Origin: Bacillota bacterium
GTDB lineage: Bacteria > Bacillota > Clostridia > SK-Y3
Direction of reading: 5' to 3'
Assembly: GCA_022360955.1 (NCBI GenBank)
Contig: JAKSBV010000487.1
Location: 1-34,667, forward strand
Length of the DNA: 34,667 nt
The notes under the pieces are model-generated. The model did not search any database and was not told where the DNA came from. It was given only the letters and a program-made list of their open reading frames with translations. Shown here piece after piece: positions 23,689 through 31,860 of the stretch (position 1 is its first letter; every line of letters starts with the position of its first letter). A program made the position numbers and the translations under genes.

Positions 23689-24786
23689 ATGATGTATAAA
23701 GATTGTGCAAAAAGTTATCAAAAGCCGGTAACATGTCCCCCAAGTGCCCCCATTTGCGCAGACTGCCAACCGGCCAAGCATCCGTACCCGCAAAATATTA
23801 TTTTCAATTGCTGTACGGGCGCAGGGGTTAATGCGGGTGTCATCGCCCTACCGAATATCTCTCCTCCACAGCCTGCTCCGCTGGTGTGTACTACGCTGGA
23901 TACAACGTGTCTGTGCAGGCCTATTGTAAACGTTGAATTTGACTGTAATATCGGTATCGTGTTTATTGAAACATTGGATGCACAAGTTTCACTGACCTTT
24001 GAGCTGAAGAAATCCTGTGATAATGGGCAAGAAGTCGTATGCGGCACTTGGGTATTTACGAAAAACAACCTCCTTGTCTCTAGTATTGACTCTTTCGCGT
24101 TTAGGTTCTGTGACAGCAATCCATGTCCGAGCTGCTGTACCTATACTGTTGAAGTCTCTTTTGAGGTTCCGGAACTAGCGGCGCTTAGTATATCCGTTAA
24201 TGCACCAACGCTAAAGGCAACAGCAGCAGAATTTTGTGGCGTATCCACAAATACTTTTACACACCGAGAACTAAAATATCCTCCGGCGGCCCCGGTTTGT
24301 GCAGATTGTGAACCCCAGCACCCGTGTCCGCAAAGTGCTATTTTCCACTGCTGCACAGGCACGGGCATCTCAAATACGGGTATATGTCCTCCTACACCCC
24401 TTTCGCTGGTATCTGTAACGGTTGATACCACATGCTTATGCAGTCCCCTTGTCGTATTGGATTTCAGTACTGTTATTAATTCTGTAAAAGTAGACGGAAA
24501 CATTACTAAACTAATTTTTCAAGTAAAAAAATCCTGTGACAACGGACAGGAAGTTGAATGCGGCAGTTGGACGTTTGAAAAATTTATCGGCCAATCTTCC
24601 ATAACGACAAGTGATACCTTTAGATTCACGTTCTGTGACTGCAATCCCTGCGGCGGCTGCTGCACCTATTCCGTTGAACTGGCCTCCTGCAATGCAGCAA
24701 CTATAGATGATGCTCCCTTTGTGGGCAGCTTCAGCATCGAAGCACCGACGGCTGCCGTGCTGGCGGTAGACACTTGCCCTCAGTAA
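23689..24786 (+). CDS. Cysteine-rich protein with two tandem DUF4489 domains
   Basis: A 365-residue protein made of two similar halves (about 20-165 and 205-350). Each half shows P-x-C-A-D-C, F-x-C-C-T-G-x-G, a D-T-T-C-L-C-x-P block, K-K-S-C-D-N-G-Q-E-V, and N-P-C-x-x-C-C-T-Y at the end. Around 34 cysteines (about 9%) are present, many in CC or CxC pairs. This is the DUF4489 pattern found in Clostridia; function is unknown. No signal peptide or membrane segment is seen, and the many cysteines suggest a cross-linked spore-coat-like or metal-binding role (inference). The start is the ATG at 23689, 9 bases after AAGGAG. Confidence 0.85.
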   Translation: MMYKDCAKSYQKPVTCPPSAPICADCQPAKHPYPQNIIFNCCTGAGVNAGVIALPNISPPQPAPLVCTTLDTTCLCRPIVNVEFDCNIGIVFIETLDAQVSLTFELKKSCDNGQEVVCGTWVFTKNNLLVSSIDSFAFRFCDSNPCPSCCTYTVEVSFEVPELAALSISVNAPTLKATAAEFCGVSTNTFTHRELKYPPAAPVCADCEPQHPCPQSAIFHCCTGTGISNTGICPPTPLSLVSVTVDTTCLCSPLVVLDFSTVINSVKVDGNITKLIFQVKKSCDNGQEVECGSWTFEKFIGQSSITTSDTFRFTFCDCNPCGGCCTYSVELASCNAATIDDAPFVGSFSIEAPTAAVLAVDTCPQ

Positions 24787-24806
24787 GCTTAAGAAGCCCG
24801 AAATTA

Positions 24807-24837
24807 ACAGGCGGGCTGCCTGCCCGCCTGTCTTTAT
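24807..24837 (+). terminator. Terminator after the DUF4489 gene
   Basis: 10-bp GC-rich stem ACAGGCGGGC / GCCCGCCTGT, loop TGCCT, followed by CTTTATT. It lies between convergent genes. Confidence 0.8.
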
Positions 24838-24847
24838 TGTAAATCGA

Positions 24848-24979
24848 TCATCTTTTTATAATCGGTCGGCCATCCGACCACTCTTTTATAAATTCCGTAG
24901 GCTCCTCTTGATAACCTTTGTCATTCGTACAATAAGCGGACCCCTGAACCGGCGTCCACTGCTCCATTGGCCATACCAT
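24848..24979 (-). CDS. Possible 43-residue small protein or gene remnant
   Basis: Open frame starting ATG 3 bases after the stop of the copper-amine-oxidase-domain gene. It reads M-V-W-P-M-E-Q-W-T-P-V-Q-G-S-A-Y-C ... W-S-D-G-R-P, protein-like and rich in Trp, Pro and Glu, but lacks a clear ribosome binding site. It could be a coupled small gene, or the tail of a decayed gene. I do not recognise a family. Confidence 0.3.
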   Translation of the reverse strand: MVWPMEQWTPVQGSAYCTNDKGYQEEPTEFIKEWSDGRPIIKR

Positions 24980-24982
24980 GCT

Positions 24983-25831
24983 TCAAAAGTTTTGATCCGG
25001 CTCTTTCCTAAATTCAATTTTCCCGGCTTGATACATATTATCTTTGAATACGTAATGAATTTGAACTTCTCCAATAAAACTTGCCGGAGCTATTTGCAGG
25101 GCAATATTGGCTTTCAATGTATTATTAACCACTTCAAAACGGCGGATACTGTTAAAACCTATCTCGCCAAACCAATTTTCAGGTGCAACCTCTACATTTT
25201 CTTTCCCAATGAATTGCTTCTGGTTATTGAGCGTAATTTCTATTTTATCTGCACATACTTGCGTTTTAACGTTTTTTAGCATGATCGCTGTCGGGTCATC
25301 CATGTATATTTTCGCAAGGGTTTTTACATTGATGATATGTGCTTCGTTGACATTGACCCCTGTTCCCGTTCCCGTTGTCAATATAACGATTAATTCTTCT
25401 TGCCCGTCTTCGTTAAGATCACTTAATACAAGCTGCGGCCCATAGGTGGGATTGGTCACATTTTTCCAATCAAAAAATTTTCTGCGCCCATTGATTTCCA
25501 AATAGAAATCTTCATACATACCATCTCTCTCTATCGCAGATAACGTTATTTTTTCTTCCGGAATATCGGCAATGATTTTTGAAGTCTCTTCCTTTTCAGT
25601 GATGATAACAGCATTCTCTTGTTCATCCCAATTCACATCAACATCCAGACTTTCAGCAACCGCCTTTATCGGAACCATTAGCGTTCCCTGAATAACTTTT
25701 GGCGGAGTATCACACGCTATTTCCTGTTTATTCACAATAAGCTTCATAGGATCGGCCGCAAAAACGCCCCCTATAGCCAGAATGATCGTGAGTACTGCAA
25801 TACCGGTGATGACTAATCTTTTTTTATGCAT
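24983..25831 (-). CDS. Secreted protein with copper amine oxidase N-terminal-type domain
   Basis: A 282-residue exported protein. A signal peptide spans about 1-25 (K-K-R-L then hydrophobic, cleavage after V-F-A-A). A copper amine oxidase-like N-terminal module follows (about 30-78: L-I-V-N-K-Q-E-I, then G-T-L-M-V-P-I-K-A-V-A-E-S-L), a module used by Firmicutes as a surface or wall-binding unit and not a catalytic oxidase. The remaining 200 residues contain D-L-N-E-D-G-Q-E-E-L (about 138-147), an EF-hand/FG-GAP-like calcium loop. Enzyme activity is not predicted. The start is ATG, 11 bases after AAGGAGG. Confidence 0.85.
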   Translation of the reverse strand: MHKKRLVITGIAVLTIILAIGGVFAADPMKLIVNKQEIACDTPPKVIQGTLMVPIKAVAESLDVDVNWDEQENAVIITEKEETSKIIADIPEEKITLSAIERDGMYEDFYLEINGRRKFFDWKNVTNPTYGPQLVLSDLNEDGQEELIVILTTGTGTGVNVNEAHIINVKTLAKIYMDDPTAIMLKNVKTQVCADKIEITLNNQKQFIGKENVEVAPENWFGEIGFNSIRRFEVVNNTLKANIALQIAPASFIGEVQIHYVFKDNMYQAGKIEFRKEPDQNF

Positions 25832-26024
25832 ACACCAACCTCCTTGTAAATTTTACAAATTAGACGGATCAATCATACTTTTGTTCCATGCATATGGCTA
25901 TGGATATGTTTTGGGGCAGTTAGTCTTTCATCAAGACACAAATGGTTGCAAAATGGTTAAATGCGCGTTTTAGGTCTCTTCATTGTTAAGGGAATAGACT
26001 GCCATAAAAGTATTTTAGCTGTCG

Positions 26025-27110
26025 CTACCCGCCAAAATAAACTGCCTTACCGGTCTTACCTGACTCATAGATAGCATCCAGCACCTCATCTACAACAAGT
26101 GTTTGCTCCGGTTTTACAATATAAGGAGTATCATTGCTTATACTCTCAATCCAAAGTCTTGCTTCTTTATCCGTATCGCTTTCCACTTCTTTTGCCGGTT
26201 TACGATATACTGAAACAAACAGTTCTCCCGATTTTTCTCCATTTAACCGAAGTATCTGATTTTGTTTTACGCTGGCTCCACCTTCCGTTCCGCATAAGGT
26301 TACTTCTTCTTCGCCGGTATCCACCGTATTTAATGCCCAGCTGGTTTCTACTATTATTGTAGCTCCCGATTCCATCGTTATGAAACCGAAAGCAGAATCC
26401 TCGACTTGAAATTTATCAGGGTCCCACGGTCCCCAAAGATTTGGTGCATTTCTCCTATTAGCAAGTTTATGGTAAACATTTCCCATAACACTTTTAACTT
26501 TATAGTTATCCATTAACCATAAAGTCAGGTCTAATGCATGACATCCTATATCTATTAGTGGTCCCCCTCCTTGCTCTTCTTTGTTTAAGAATGCCCCCCA
26601 GGTTGGTACTGCACGTCTCCGAATTGCATAAGCCCGTGCAAAATATATTTCTCCAAGGTCACCTCTCTCACAAATTTGTTTCAGATGTTGATAATCATGT
26701 CTGAAACGAACTTGATAACCGACGGAAAGCTTTTTATCAGCCTTTTTTGCTGCCTCATACATTTTTCTAGCTTCTTTAGCATTTACAGCCATAGGTTTTT
26801 CGCACATAACATGCTTTCCCGCTTCCAAAGCATCAATTGCCATAGTGGAATGCAACTTATTCGGTGTAAAAATATGTACTGCATCAATGCTTTTATCCTT
26901 TAGCATTTCCTTGTAATTTATATATGTTTTTGCATCTTTAGCACCATACGTTCTGGCATATTCTTGTGCCCGTTCCAATTTACAATCACAAAAAGCAGCT
27001 AACTCAACATTCCCAAGTTTTGAAAGGCTTGGCAGTTTATATTCTTTAGCTACAAACCCACAACCTATGATACCTATTTTAAGTTTCTTTACGCTTTTTA
27101 TATCAGACAT
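26025..27110 (-). CDS. Gfo/Idh/MocA-family NAD(P)-dependent oxidoreductase
   Basis: A 361-residue sugar or inositol dehydrogenase-type enzyme. The Rossmann motif G-I-I-G-C-G-F-V-A is at 13-21, the catalytic-site E-K-P is at 104-106, and D-I-G-C-H-A-L-D-L carries the catalytic His/Asp region. The substrate cannot be told from sequence. The reading frame extends to an ATG at 27128, but GGGGAGGGG lies inside that extension at the right distance from the ATG at 27110, so I chose the latter. It is a single gene next to repeat copy 2. Confidence 0.92.
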   Translation of the reverse strand: MSDIKSVKKLKIGIIGCGFVAKEYKLPSLSKLGNVELAAFCDCKLERAQEYARTYGAKDAKTYINYKEMLKDKSIDAVHIFTPNKLHSTMAIDALEAGKHVMCEKPMAVNAKEARKMYEAAKKADKKLSVGYQVRFRHDYQHLKQICERGDLGEIYFARAYAIRRRAVPTWGAFLNKEEQGGGPLIDIGCHALDLTLWLMDNYKVKSVMGNVYHKLANRRNAPNLWGPWDPDKFQVEDSAFGFITMESGATIIVETSWALNTVDTGEEEVTLCGTEGGASVKQNQILRLNGEKSGELFVSVYRKPAKEVESDTDKEARLWIESISNDTPYIVKPEQTLVVDEVLDAIYESGKTGKAVYFGG

Positions 27111-27215
27111 AAAACCCCTCCCCATCAATTCACCGCATATTTATTCTTCAATCCTTAATATTTTTTTATTTTTATTTAAAACCGATTAAGTTGTAAATAT
27201 CGGTTAATGTATTAT

Positions 27216-27313
27216 AGATATCCAACTTCAAAATTGAATTTATATATACACAAAAAACGCAGAATCATCGTTGTTTGTATAAATAGTATTTTTAGGTTTG
27301 AAGTTGGATATCT
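27216..27313 (+). repeat. MITE-like interspersed repeat, copy 2 (internally deleted)
   Basis: A 98-base element bounded by perfect 17-bp terminal inverted repeats AGATATCCAACTTCAAA (27216-27232) and its complement (27297-27313). It keeps the left block (ACGCAGAATCATCGTTGTTT) and right block (AAATAGTATTTTTAGG) of copies 1 and 3 but lacks the ~100-base middle. It lies between the oxidoreductase and glycosyltransferase genes. Confidence 0.75.
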
Positions 27314-27331
27314 TTAGTCTCACTTCTATAT

Positions 27332-28465
27332 TTATAGTCCAATATCATTCAATATATTGGCAACAATTCTTTCAGTCCCGTTAACTATGTTCATTGCACT
27401 AATTCTTGCTTTAACATCACTTTTCCAAGAAGTATTATACATTATATCGAGTGCTTGGCAAATATCTTGATCGTCCTTGCAAACATATCCAACTTTATTT
27501 TGCTCAAGGAATTTTACAATTCCTTTTTCTTGATATAACAAACCGTTTATTGCGTCAATCATTAGTGGCGTACATGTAAATAAACATTCGTAAACTGTGT
27601 TTGCACCTGCTTTTGTTAAACAGGCATCAGCAATGTAAAGAAGTTCTTCAATATTGTTAACATAGGGCAAAATAACTATATCTTTATTTCTGTCTTTTGG
27701 GTAACAAAATTTTGCAGCATTATATAAGCTCCTGTTCTTACCACAAACCATCACAATTTGCATATCGCATATGTGCTGAGATAAAATAGATTTCAGAATA
27801 TTAAAATAGTGTAATGACCCATGAGTACTACTGTTTATCAATAGTACAGGTTTTGTGGGGTCTAGCCCATACTTATTGTAAATCTTAACCTCTTCATCAT
27901 CCGAGGGTATACAACAAAATTTACATGAAACAGGATATCCAAAAACTTTAATTTTATCCGCTTCAACACCTGCATTAAGCAGTATACTGCCTACCGTATC
28001 ATTAGGACAAAAGTATCCGTTTGCACCCTTCACTTCAAAACCCGGATATATTGGATCATAAGGATCTGTTACTACTATATAAAAAGGAATTTTGCCAATC
28101 AATTTATTATCTTTAAAATAAAGCAAAATAAGCTTATTTAACAATGGAGTTGTGGATATAATTGCCATATGTTTATCTTTTTGAATAAATTGATCAATCG
28201 CATTATAACTGTGCCTATATAATTCATTTTGCCATCTTTCTCCCTGTAAAACCGATAATTCGTTATACTTTATAGCTAGTGGGAATGAAGTCTCTAACAA
28301 TGAATTATAAAAGTCATGCAAAACACGATTACTTGGCATTAAATCTTCATAAAAGGTTGGATAGCCTTTCACATCATAGCCTTTATGCTTAAAACCTTCT
28401 TTTAAAGTATTCATCACCACATTATGGCCATTCCCTGCACTTGTGCTAATAATAGAAATTGACAT
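27332..28465 (-). CDS. Glycosyltransferase, MGDG synthase/GT28-like
   Basis: A ~377-residue GT-B glycosyltransferase of the MGDG synthase/UgtP/MurG type. The N-terminal S-A-G-N-G-H (10-15 or so) is the lipid-acceptor-side glycine loop, followed by the helical region of the MGDG_synth domain; the C-terminal half has N-S-S-T-H-G-S, V-C-G-K-N and the donor-site T-K-A-G-A-N-T-V-Y-E-C. It probably adds a sugar to a lipid or lipid-linked acceptor at the membrane; the exact sugar is unknown. The ATG at 28471 touches the GAGGT site, so the ATG at 28465 is preferred. Its start overlaps the end of a decayed upstream gene. Confidence 0.85.
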   Translation of the reverse strand: MSISIISTSAGNGHNVVMNTLKEGFKHKGYDVKGYPTFYEDLMPSNRVLHDFYNSLLETSFPLAIKYNELSVLQGERWQNELYRHSYNAIDQFIQKDKHMAIISTTPLLNKLILLYFKDNKLIGKIPFYIVVTDPYDPIYPGFEVKGANGYFCPNDTVGSILLNAGVEADKIKVFGYPVSCKFCCIPSDDEEVKIYNKYGLDPTKPVLLINSSTHGSLHYFNILKSILSQHICDMQIVMVCGKNRSLYNAAKFCYPKDRNKDIVILPYVNNIEELLYIADACLTKAGANTVYECLFTCTPLMIDAINGLLYQEKGIVKFLEQNKVGYVCKDDQDICQALDIMYNTSWKSDVKARISAMNIVNGTERIVANILNDIGL

Positions 28466-28467
28466 AT

Positions 28468-28608
28468 TCATACCTCATTTTTTATTATTGTACACTCATT
28501 AGGTTCAAAATACGTTGAAGGCATTAACCCTTCTGCTTCGTGTGTACAGTCTTTGCATAAGTCATGATTCCCAGCTTGCTGTCTTATTTTCTGTGCATGT
28601 TCTCTATT
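28468..28608 (-). pseudogene. 3' remnant of a gene, SPASM-like cysteine tail
   Basis: Forty-six codons are open after an in-frame TAG, with no usable start: R-E-H-A-Q-K-I-R-Q-Q-A-G-N-H-D-L-C-K-D-C-T-H-E and on to a TGA that overlaps the glycosyltransferase start (ATGA). A Cys-x2-Cys tail after a basic helix resembles the C-terminus of radical SAM/SPASM proteins (inference). The tight stop/start overlap suggests the lost gene once preceded the glycosyltransferase in an operon, and that its 5' part was replaced by the PIG-L region. Confidence 0.45.
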
Positions 28609-28625
28609 CTACAATTTAGAGAAAT

Positions 28626-29405
28626 TCATATCCTCTTTTTGATAATCTCCATGCTTTGAACATATCTCATTAACTGCTGATATTCTTGTACAGAGCAGTG
28701 GTAAAAAGCCTCCACATATTTGTACATTTTATTATTAAAAAATGAAGCTCTGTAAGCATTAAGCGAAGTAACCATACCGACATAATTCATAATCTTAAGC
28801 TGAGTCTGATGTTTTTCTAAAGCCTTAATTTTAACTCTAAATTGTTCTGTAATATTAATACAGAGGTTTTGCAATAACGGCGTCCAAACCTCATACATAA
28901 TGATATCCTTGATTCCCAAGCTTTCACAATGATTGAATTTCAACAAATTTGCAAAAATCGTATTGGTTCCACGATGATCATGATGGATATCAAGAATGTA
29001 TGGTGTGAATACAAGTACGGGATTAATAATCTTAATTATTTCTTCTAGCTTAATATTGGTGCTATGGCTGTCTACACAACCATCGGGTATATTTAAACAA
29101 TATGTATTCTCCAACGGTATCCCTAAAACGCCGGTTGCTTCTTTAGCCTCATCATACCTGATCCGGGATATGGTTTTATTTGAAATAGCTTCAGGCTTCC
29201 CTTTTTTTCCGTCGGTTATATATACAATATGAATATCTTCGCCTTGCTTTTGATATTTTAATAAAGTTCCCCCACAACCTATAATATCATCATCAAAATG
29301 TGGAGATAACACAAGAATTGATCCTTTTACTTCCGGTAGATTACAACTAGGGAATGGAATCCGATACTTTGAATTGTTAAGTATATTCTCTAATATTTGC
29401 TGCAT
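28626..29405 (-). CDS. PIG-L family N-acetylglucosaminyl deacetylase-type hydrolase
   Basis: A 259-residue zinc-dependent LmbE/PIG-L deacetylase. The metal site is S-P-H36-F-D-D39-D and H141-H-D-H144; I-T-D-G-K-K-G (64-69) is the usual second motif. Such enzymes remove N-acetyl groups from GlcNAc-type sugars on lipids or small thiols. It lies upstream of a glycosyltransferase on the same strand, consistent with glycan modification. The start is ATG with GGAG 8-9 bases upstream. Confidence 0.92.
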   Translation of the reverse strand: MQQILENILNNSKYRIPFPSCNLPEVKGSILVLSPHFDDDIIGCGGTLLKYQKQGEDIHIVYITDGKKGKPEAISNKTISRIRYDEAKEATGVLGIPLENTYCLNIPDGCVDSHSTNIKLEEIIKIINPVLVFTPYILDIHHDHRGTNTIFANLLKFNHCESLGIKDIIMYEVWTPLLQNLCINITEQFRVKIKALEKHQTQLKIMNYVGMVTSLNAYRASFFNNKMYKYVEAFYHCSVQEYQQLMRYVQSMEIIKKRI

Positions 29406-29851
29406 GATTTTTTCTCCTATCTAAGCTCATATTTGATGATTGTTCTCCAATCATAGTTATTACTTGTTAGTTTGAAAGAAATCGTCAGACAATGATTATA
29501 GCAATTACAATAATCTTTAATGCTTACCAATTCCTTTTTGAGCTTAAATATAAATCTACACAGGCTAAATCATCATCTTGTAGGCCTATGATTAAACAGC
29601 AATGTAAAACATGATACTTTTTCTATCCATTTCAGAATTTGAGCCTTTATAATATATATTTTGACTTTGTCCAATATTTAAATAAATAGGAAATATTTAT
29701 CTAAATAACATTATACTAACTGTAATGATGATTGTCAATAATTACTTTTTTAGTTTTTTAAAGGGTATTTTGAAATTATGAAAGTTCTTTTCTCCCAAAA
29801 AATCTTTTAAGATTTCAAAGAATATCCCTTTGCCCTTTTTTAACATCTTAT
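29406..29851. other. Intergenic AT-rich region
   Basis: About 450 bases without a gene. A long imperfect inverted repeat, AAAGGGTATT-TTGAAA (from about 29759) against TTTCAAAGAATATCCCTTT (ending about 29831), may fold into a hairpin of roughly 75 bases. Nothing else was recognised; repeat copy 3 follows. Confidence 0.4.
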
Positions 29852-30053
29852 AAATATCCACCTTTAAAATCTAATATATATTTACACAAAAAACGCAGAA
29901 CCATCGTTGTTTTGGATATTCTTTAATCCATAACCGATCAAAAGGCGTTTCAAAAAAGTAGAATGGTCCGTGGACATACATAACATGTATAATGTATTTT
30001 TTAAAACGCCCTGTGTGTAAATAGCATTTTTAGGTTTAAAGTGTGCTGGCTTT
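29852..30053 (+). repeat. MITE-like interspersed repeat, copy 3 (complete)
   Basis: A 202-base full-length copy. Terminal repeats are less perfect than in copy 2 (AAATATCCACCTTTAAA at the left; TTTAAAGTGTGCTGGCTTT at the right). The middle, near-identical to copy 1, carries the internal inverted repeat GGCGTTTCAAAAAA ... TTTTTTAAAACGCC. It ends about 100 bases before the haloperoxidase-like gene. Confidence 0.7.
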
Positions 30054-30150
30054 ATTATAATTGTAACCTTCTGCAGTGCAAAGACATAAAATAAATTATG
30101 TAAATATCTTTCAGGAGATATTCAATAAATAAAGTGAGGTGGATAAATCG

Positions 30151-31773
30151 ATGGTCGAAAAGAGTGTTCAAAGGAAAAAAGAAATACAGAAGCCTTCCAA
30201 AAAGAAGGTCACGGAGAAAGGAGCTGCAAATACAAACGCAGCTTTAGGAAAATGCTGTGAAATCGGACCATTAACCGCAATACAGCGTCGAGAAGAGGCC
30301 TTTGAAATTCGTCAGAATGCGGCCCAATTTCAGAAGGATCTTCCGCTTCCAGGTCATCCATGTAACGGAGATGAAGATTTATACCCGAATAAAATCGGCA
30401 ACTTCTCTAAGACCTTGCCGCACAATCAACTAGGTGAAGTGGATATTAATGCATATAATATCTTTATTAAAGCTTTAACCACGGGTAATCCCGATATTTT
30501 TGAGACCATTCCTTTGGGAGGTGTTGTGAAGCTTGCCAATCCTCAGGCTTCCTATGCATATGATCTGGCAGGCCCTGATTCTCATCATTTGGGCACCATG
30601 ATACCCCCAACCTTTGATAGTGCTTGGCGTGCCGGCGAAATGGCCGAAGACTATTGGAGCGCGCTAACCCGAGATGTGTCTTTCATAAACTATGATACGG
30701 ATCGCCTTACTATTGCTGCCGCCGCCGACCTATCAAATTTTTCGGACTTTCGAGGGCCTAAAGAAGATGGCGTTGTAACTACCAAGACATTGTTTAGAGG
30801 AAACGCTCCCGGTGATTTGGTAGGTCCCTATATTTCACAACTTTTTTATAAAGATATTCCCTTTGGCAATATAACCCTCCCCCAACGCTATAATAGTCCG
30901 GTGGCTGGGGATGATTTTATGGTTTCCTATGATGAGTGGCTGAATATCCAAAATGGGGGATTGCCAAGTAAGTCAATAACCTTTGACCCGCCCCCACGTT
31001 ATATTCGAAATGGTCGTGATCTGGGGCAATGGGTTCATGTAGATTTCACTTATCAAGGTATGCTGACTGCCTGCTTGATCCTGCTAGGTTTCGGGGAGAA
31101 AGCATTAGACCCGCAAAACCCCTATTTGAATTCCAGAACCCAGGTTGGCTTTATTACCTTCGGGTCTGCCCAAATTTTAGACTTCGTTGCTAAAGCAGCG
31201 CGGGTCGCACTGGAAGCTGCCTGGTTCCAGAAATTTTTGGTTCAGCGTGTGCTTCGACCAGAGGCCTTTGGCGGGTGTGTTCAGAACAATTTGACAGGCG
31301 CAACCAACTATCCTATTAATCCTGAATTATTTAACTCCGAGGCTCTTCCTAAGGTATTCGATAAGTATGGTACGTATTTGTTGCCTATGGCCTATCCGGA
31401 AGGGTCTCCTACCCATCCCGCCTATCCCGCCGGTCATGCTTGCATTGCCGGAGCCGGCGCGACTATGCTGAAGGCATTTTTTAACGAATCATTTGTAATT
31501 CCTGACCCGGTTGTAGCCGGTGCAGACGGTCTTTCTCTCCTGCCTTATTCAGGAGAGGACTTGACAATAGGAGGGGAATTAAACAAACTTGCTTCTAATA
31601 TATCTATTGGCCGAGATCTGGCAGGTGTCCATTGGCGTTCGGACAGCAGTGAAGGTTTAACGCTAGGTGAATCGGCAGCTATCCAAATCCTTTTGGACTA
31701 CAAGAACACCTACAATGAAGATTTTAGCGGATTTACCCTTACTAAATTTGACGGAACAACTATCATCATCTGA
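30151..31773 (+). CDS. Vanadium-dependent haloperoxidase-like protein (PAP2/VHPO superfamily)
   Basis: A 540-residue protein of the bromoperoxidase-type vanadium haloperoxidases, which oxidise halide with H2O2. Vanadate-site residues are visible: K361 and R369-P in K-x7-R-P; G428-H429 in Y-P-A-G-H-A; R488 and H494 in I-G-R-D-L-A-G-V-H-W-R-S-D. The serine normally found in P-S-G-H is alanine (A427), so activity may be altered, or the protein may act as a phosphatase or be inactive. A long helical N-terminal region is typical. No signal peptide; a basic Lys-rich N-terminus. The frame opens at GTG 30139, but GAGGTGG lies 8 bases before the ATG at 30151. Flanking repeat copy 3 suggests acquired DNA. 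Confidence 0.9.
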   Translation: MVEKSVQRKKEIQKPSKKKVTEKGAANTNAALGKCCEIGPLTAIQRREEAFEIRQNAAQFQKDLPLPGHPCNGDEDLYPNKIGNFSKTLPHNQLGEVDINAYNIFIKALTTGNPDIFETIPLGGVVKLANPQASYAYDLAGPDSHHLGTMIPPTFDSAWRAGEMAEDYWSALTRDVSFINYDTDRLTIAAAADLSNFSDFRGPKEDGVVTTKTLFRGNAPGDLVGPYISQLFYKDIPFGNITLPQRYNSPVAGDDFMVSYDEWLNIQNGGLPSKSITFDPPPRYIRNGRDLGQWVHVDFTYQGMLTACLILLGFGEKALDPQNPYLNSRTQVGFITFGSAQILDFVAKAARVALEAAWFQKFLVQRVLRPEAFGGCVQNNLTGATNYPINPELFNSEALPKVFDKYGTYLLPMAYPEGSPTHPAYPAGHACIAGAGATMLKAFFNESFVIPDPVVAGADGLSLLPYSGEDLTIGGELNKLASNISIGRDLAGVHWRSDSSEGLTLGESAAIQILLDYKNTYNEDFSGFTLTKFDGTTIII

Positions 31774-31820
31774 TATCCCCCCCTTAGAAAAACCAAACTT
31801 TTCTGAGTGGGTTGTTTTAT

Positions 31821-31847
31821 AGCCGCTATCCCTTATGGGATGCGGCT
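31821..31847 (+). terminator. Hairpin after the haloperoxidase-like gene
   Basis: Stem AGCCGC-ATCCC / GGGAT-CGGCT (one mismatch) with a short loop; weak T-tract (TTTG). It lies between convergent genes. Confidence 0.6.
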
Positions 31848-31860
31848 TTGATCTGGGTAG

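Noticed and set aside
24983-25831. Functional copper amine oxidase
   Set aside because: Only the N-terminal stalk-like module is present; the catalytic beta-sandwich with its topaquinone tyrosine is absent.
27332-29405. Bacillithiol synthesis pair (BshA/BshB)
   Set aside because: The deacetylase could suit BshB, but the glycosyltransferase is of MGDG-synthase/GT28 type, not the GT4 BshA, and no BshC is present.
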